Shown piece by piece: positions 61,090 to 64,000 of a stretch of 64,000 nt of DNA; position 1 is the stretch's first letter; each line of letters opens with the position of its first letter. The notes below the pieces were generated by a model, which was not told the origin of the DNA, made no database searches, and saw only the letters and a program-made list of their open reading frames with translations. The position numbers and the translations under genes are program-made. Source of the stretch: Bombus terrestris (Eukaryota > Arthropoda > Insecta > Hymenoptera > Apidae); contig NC_063274.1 in the NCBI RefSeq assembly GCF_910591885.1, forward strand, positions 4,216,001-4,280,000. The letters run 5' to 3'.

Positions 61090-64000
61090 CTGTTCCTCGT
61101 AACCGTTGCAATTACGTACATAATCGAATATTACGATGAGATTGACTTCCAGAAACCAATACGTAATAATAGAAAGATAGCAAGTAAGCCACTCGCAGTT
61201 ATATTAATCCGAATAATTCTGAAAGACGTCTGAATACTTCTGAATTTTTATATATAAATATACGTGTTCAGTTGCGCGCACCTTTGATGCAGAGTTCCTC
61301 GTCGTATTTCGGCGGCAAAAACGTTCTCATCCTTCAGCTTCCGCAACGACGGAGAATTACAACGCGAGATTAAGAATGCACGTCAAGACGCCTGGAATCG
61401 CGTTCATTTTACAGCGTGAAGCAATCATCGCGATCCTCTGTACGCTCCGTTACGCTTTTCCTCGGTTTATAGGCCAGTGCACAATTCACGAGGCTCCGCC
61501 ACTTTCGTATCGATCCTCCGTAAGCATTCGCATGCCGACAGATGTAAGTGGATAAACCTGGTCGTTTCAGTGTCTCGATAAATTCACAGTTCGCTCTGTA
61601 ATTGAAGGTATCAACGTCAGGTACCAATTATCTTATATCACGAGATTATTTTTCGCGATGAAATTAATGTCCGGTCGTTACGTCTATCGTTGGCTACTTG
61701 TTGTATAATTCCTTGGTTCTTTCCCTTACGATGAAGTTATCGACTAAGAAATCAATATCAACGGATTTTTTAACGATAAATGTCGATAATAAACTTGAGT
61801 GAAATATTCAAAGTGTAATTTCACAGCGTTTCAAAGACGTGGGGATCAGGATGCTATGTGTTATTGTGTTCCTCAATTTGTCATTTAAGATGGTGAAATT
61901 CATGCTTCAGGCATTTACAGGAATATTTCTAATTTGTAAAAAGACCACCTGCTGTTTCGTTACGATGCGGGTAACTTGAGATTGAATCTTGTACGTCGAT
62001 CACTTGCAAAAGATGCAATAAAATTCTGGAGAATCTAAGAAGTTCGGGATCCTACGAATCTCAAATCCGAAGATAATGAAGAATAAAAATGAAAAGAGTT
62101 TATATTCGTGACATACATTTCCACGCAAAATTTGCTTTTTGAACTGTCTCTAAATCGATTTCACTTTTCAAAACATGTTCCAACGATTTGTCTTATTCCA
62201 GCGAGGAACTGGTGACGTCGATTCGACAAAGGAACGAAAACGATGTCGGTTTCCCTCGTGAAAATTTACTTCTTTTTCGTCGTAATAGTCTAATGTTCTA
62301 CAAAAGCAACGTTCTTCTTTCATCCGAGTCAGCGACTGCTTAGAGAAAAGAACGGTCACGCTTGAAGGAACATTTCGAAAAGAAAACTCCCATTTTCCGC
62401 GTGTCGTGAAAAACTTTTGCACCGAGGTCGAAATCGTACGTTCTCTTCCTGTTTGTGTTAAAAACGCTTCGAAAGGACAAGTTTGATAGAAGAACCGCTA
62501 ACGGAGAACGCGTTTCTTTCTTGGCCACGGCTTGGATTGGTGAAAGCTATTTCAAAACACGGCGATTTTAAATATCTATCCTGAATACGAACATTAAAAA
62601 AGTTGCGATCCAATCGTCTGACAGCGTCGACGTTTTATGCGGTGTAAAATCAACCTTTGCTTTTATTGGGAGAATTCTTCTTGGTATTTGCGTCTCGCGA
62701 AAAAAGGCTCCTGCAACTCTGTATTTTTCATTTTTCTTCCCATTTCATATGGTTAGAATTCAAGTTTCTGTTTGTTGAGACTGAATTTGGGAAATTCAGA
62801 GGTGTATCGATAGTTTTGCAAAGGAAATTGGATCGTTAAAGGAATGTTGTTGAAGGAAACAAGTTATAAAATACCTCGTGGAATCATTTAACTTAATTCA
62901 TGCGAAAAATAGAACAGAGAATATTGAATTTTATCAGCAGAAAATTATTCAGAGAAATTTTACACGAACTAAAGATGAAACTTCAAGTTTCTTTTTAAAT
63001 ACTTAAAATAATCCGATCTACCGAAATTTTAAAAACAAACAAATTAAAAAACATTTATTATAATGTGAATGTAATTTTCCAAAGATATCACTGTCCAAAG
63101 TTTCTTACTTAAAATTATATTTCAGTCTTTCTATTCTTTATCAAAAGCTTTCCTTGTAAGTGTCATTTGAATTATCGTTATATTCATAATGATTCACCTA
63201 ACGACGTACACCTACGTATATTTCCTTCGTTCGTTTAAAAAGCACGACGGATAAGGATGGTAATGCTTTCCAGATGTTAAAAGCTTCTGGTACCATTAGG
63301 CACTCGCGAACGAGCTTTTCATAAGAGACAGTCAAAGCGACGTTGCGCTCAACGAGTGTGGCCGTCATGCGGTGCGTAGGTCAAAGCATTTCAGCGCGTT
63401 GCATTCGTGAAATTGCAAGACCGCCTATCCGAGTTTCTGAAATGTACAGCATTTACCCGCATGTTCTTCGTTTCGCAATCTTCGCTATAGAGATTGAACA
63501 TAACAAGGTCAGACCTTCCTAGGGAAATTACTTTGTAGCCCTTTTATCGCGATCGGTAATGAGGAACTGAAAGTTCTAAAAATCGGAAATAAGATATCGA
63601 GGTGAGATATCGATTACTAGGTGGGAATGTTCGTGTGAATTCATATTTTCGCGAACATATATAATTCAAGAAGTAGAAGGCGAAAAATTAGTTTATCTAT
63701 TATTAAAAATTAGTTTATCTATTTATATGCTTTTGATATTTTATGTAGTTTTACATGCAATGTGCATTCTGTGCATTTTTGCACCTTCTAATTTCTCATA
63801 AATGCATAAAAATCCGCGATTTATCGATTATATTAAAATTACAAGACTGGTTTTATTAATTGCAAGATTAATTTTAATTATCAAATTAAAAATGGTAATC
63901 AGTAACCTAACCACTAGACAAAATATGCATAATATACAAAAACTTGTATATTAAATAAGGTACAGTGATTATTCTAATATGTATCGAGTTTTAATTTTTT
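61090..64000. other. Non-coding stretch, no gene recognised
   Basis: AT-rich with moderately CpG-rich patches at 61270-61530, 62160-62660 and 63230-63520. Frames over the middle patch (62168-62422 and 62340-62528, both minus) are unrecognised. The last 300 bases are very AT-rich. Confidence 0.45.

Noticed and set aside
1..64000. tRNA, rRNA, snRNA and well-known microRNA genes
   Set aside because: Reading for B-box-like GGTTCGA words and familiar mature sequences gave no candidate with a plausible fold. A covariance-model scan would be needed to exclude them fully.
1..64000. CRISPR arrays, bacterial operons or endosymbiont insertions
   Set aside because: No regularly spaced identical repeats and no bacterial-type dense coding. 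Composition and transposons are consistently insect nuclear.

Overview
The window looks like AT-rich nuclear DNA from an insect, most likely a hymenopteran and probably a bee. CG dinucleotides are frequent throughout despite the low GC content. Short GC-rich blocks sit in AT-rich background. The mobile elements are mariner-type MITEs, a piggyBac-type MITE and an R1-clade non-LTR retrotransposon tail. The assignment rests on composition and repeat types, not on a host gene, so the species cannot be named.

I found no host protein-coding gene that I can support. The open frames are short, unrelated to families I recognise, and not organised as coding exons. The one convincing coding segment is the 3' part of a non-LTR retrotransposon ORF2 on the minus strand (42469-43578). 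It lies in a 5'-truncated insertion that ends in poly(A) and is flanked by a perfect 14-bp target-site duplication. I saw no tRNA, rRNA or known snRNA. A window like this is usually intergenic space or the long introns of a large gene.

Layout. 1-3.0 kb is AT-rich with little structure. 3.1-4.86 kb is the strongest candidate promoter or 5' exon: a CpG-rich block with GTGTGC repeats, a Z-DNA-prone palindrome, a possible Inr+DPE pair and a possible splice donor. 4.9-17 kb is mostly unremarkable, with a purine tract (9.57-9.71 kb), a poly(A) tail preceded by AATAAA (10.8 kb) and two mariner MITEs (11.76 and 16.45 kb). 17-21 kb holds a GC-richer patch and a TATA+Inr core promoter near 18.34 kb that may belong to an old LTR. 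21-35 kb is AT-rich with microsatellites and small tandem duplications. 35-36 kb has two different hairpin/mariner elements. 42.2-43.6 kb is the retrotransposon. 44.8-45.1 kb is a piggyBac-type MITE. 46.3 kb has paired hairpins and 47.4 kb another mariner MITE. 49.7-50.3 kb is a tandem duplication with GA and GAA tracts. 51.07-51.88 kb is LTR-like, followed by a diverged three-copy repeat (52.87-53.85 kb). 54-64 kb is mostly plain sequence with one further mariner MITE at 60.9 kb.

The most informative finding is that the five mariner MITEs share one terminal repeat but have two architectures. Three have distinct left and right ends. Two are fold-backs whose right half is an inverted copy of the left end. 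No novel multi-gene system was found.
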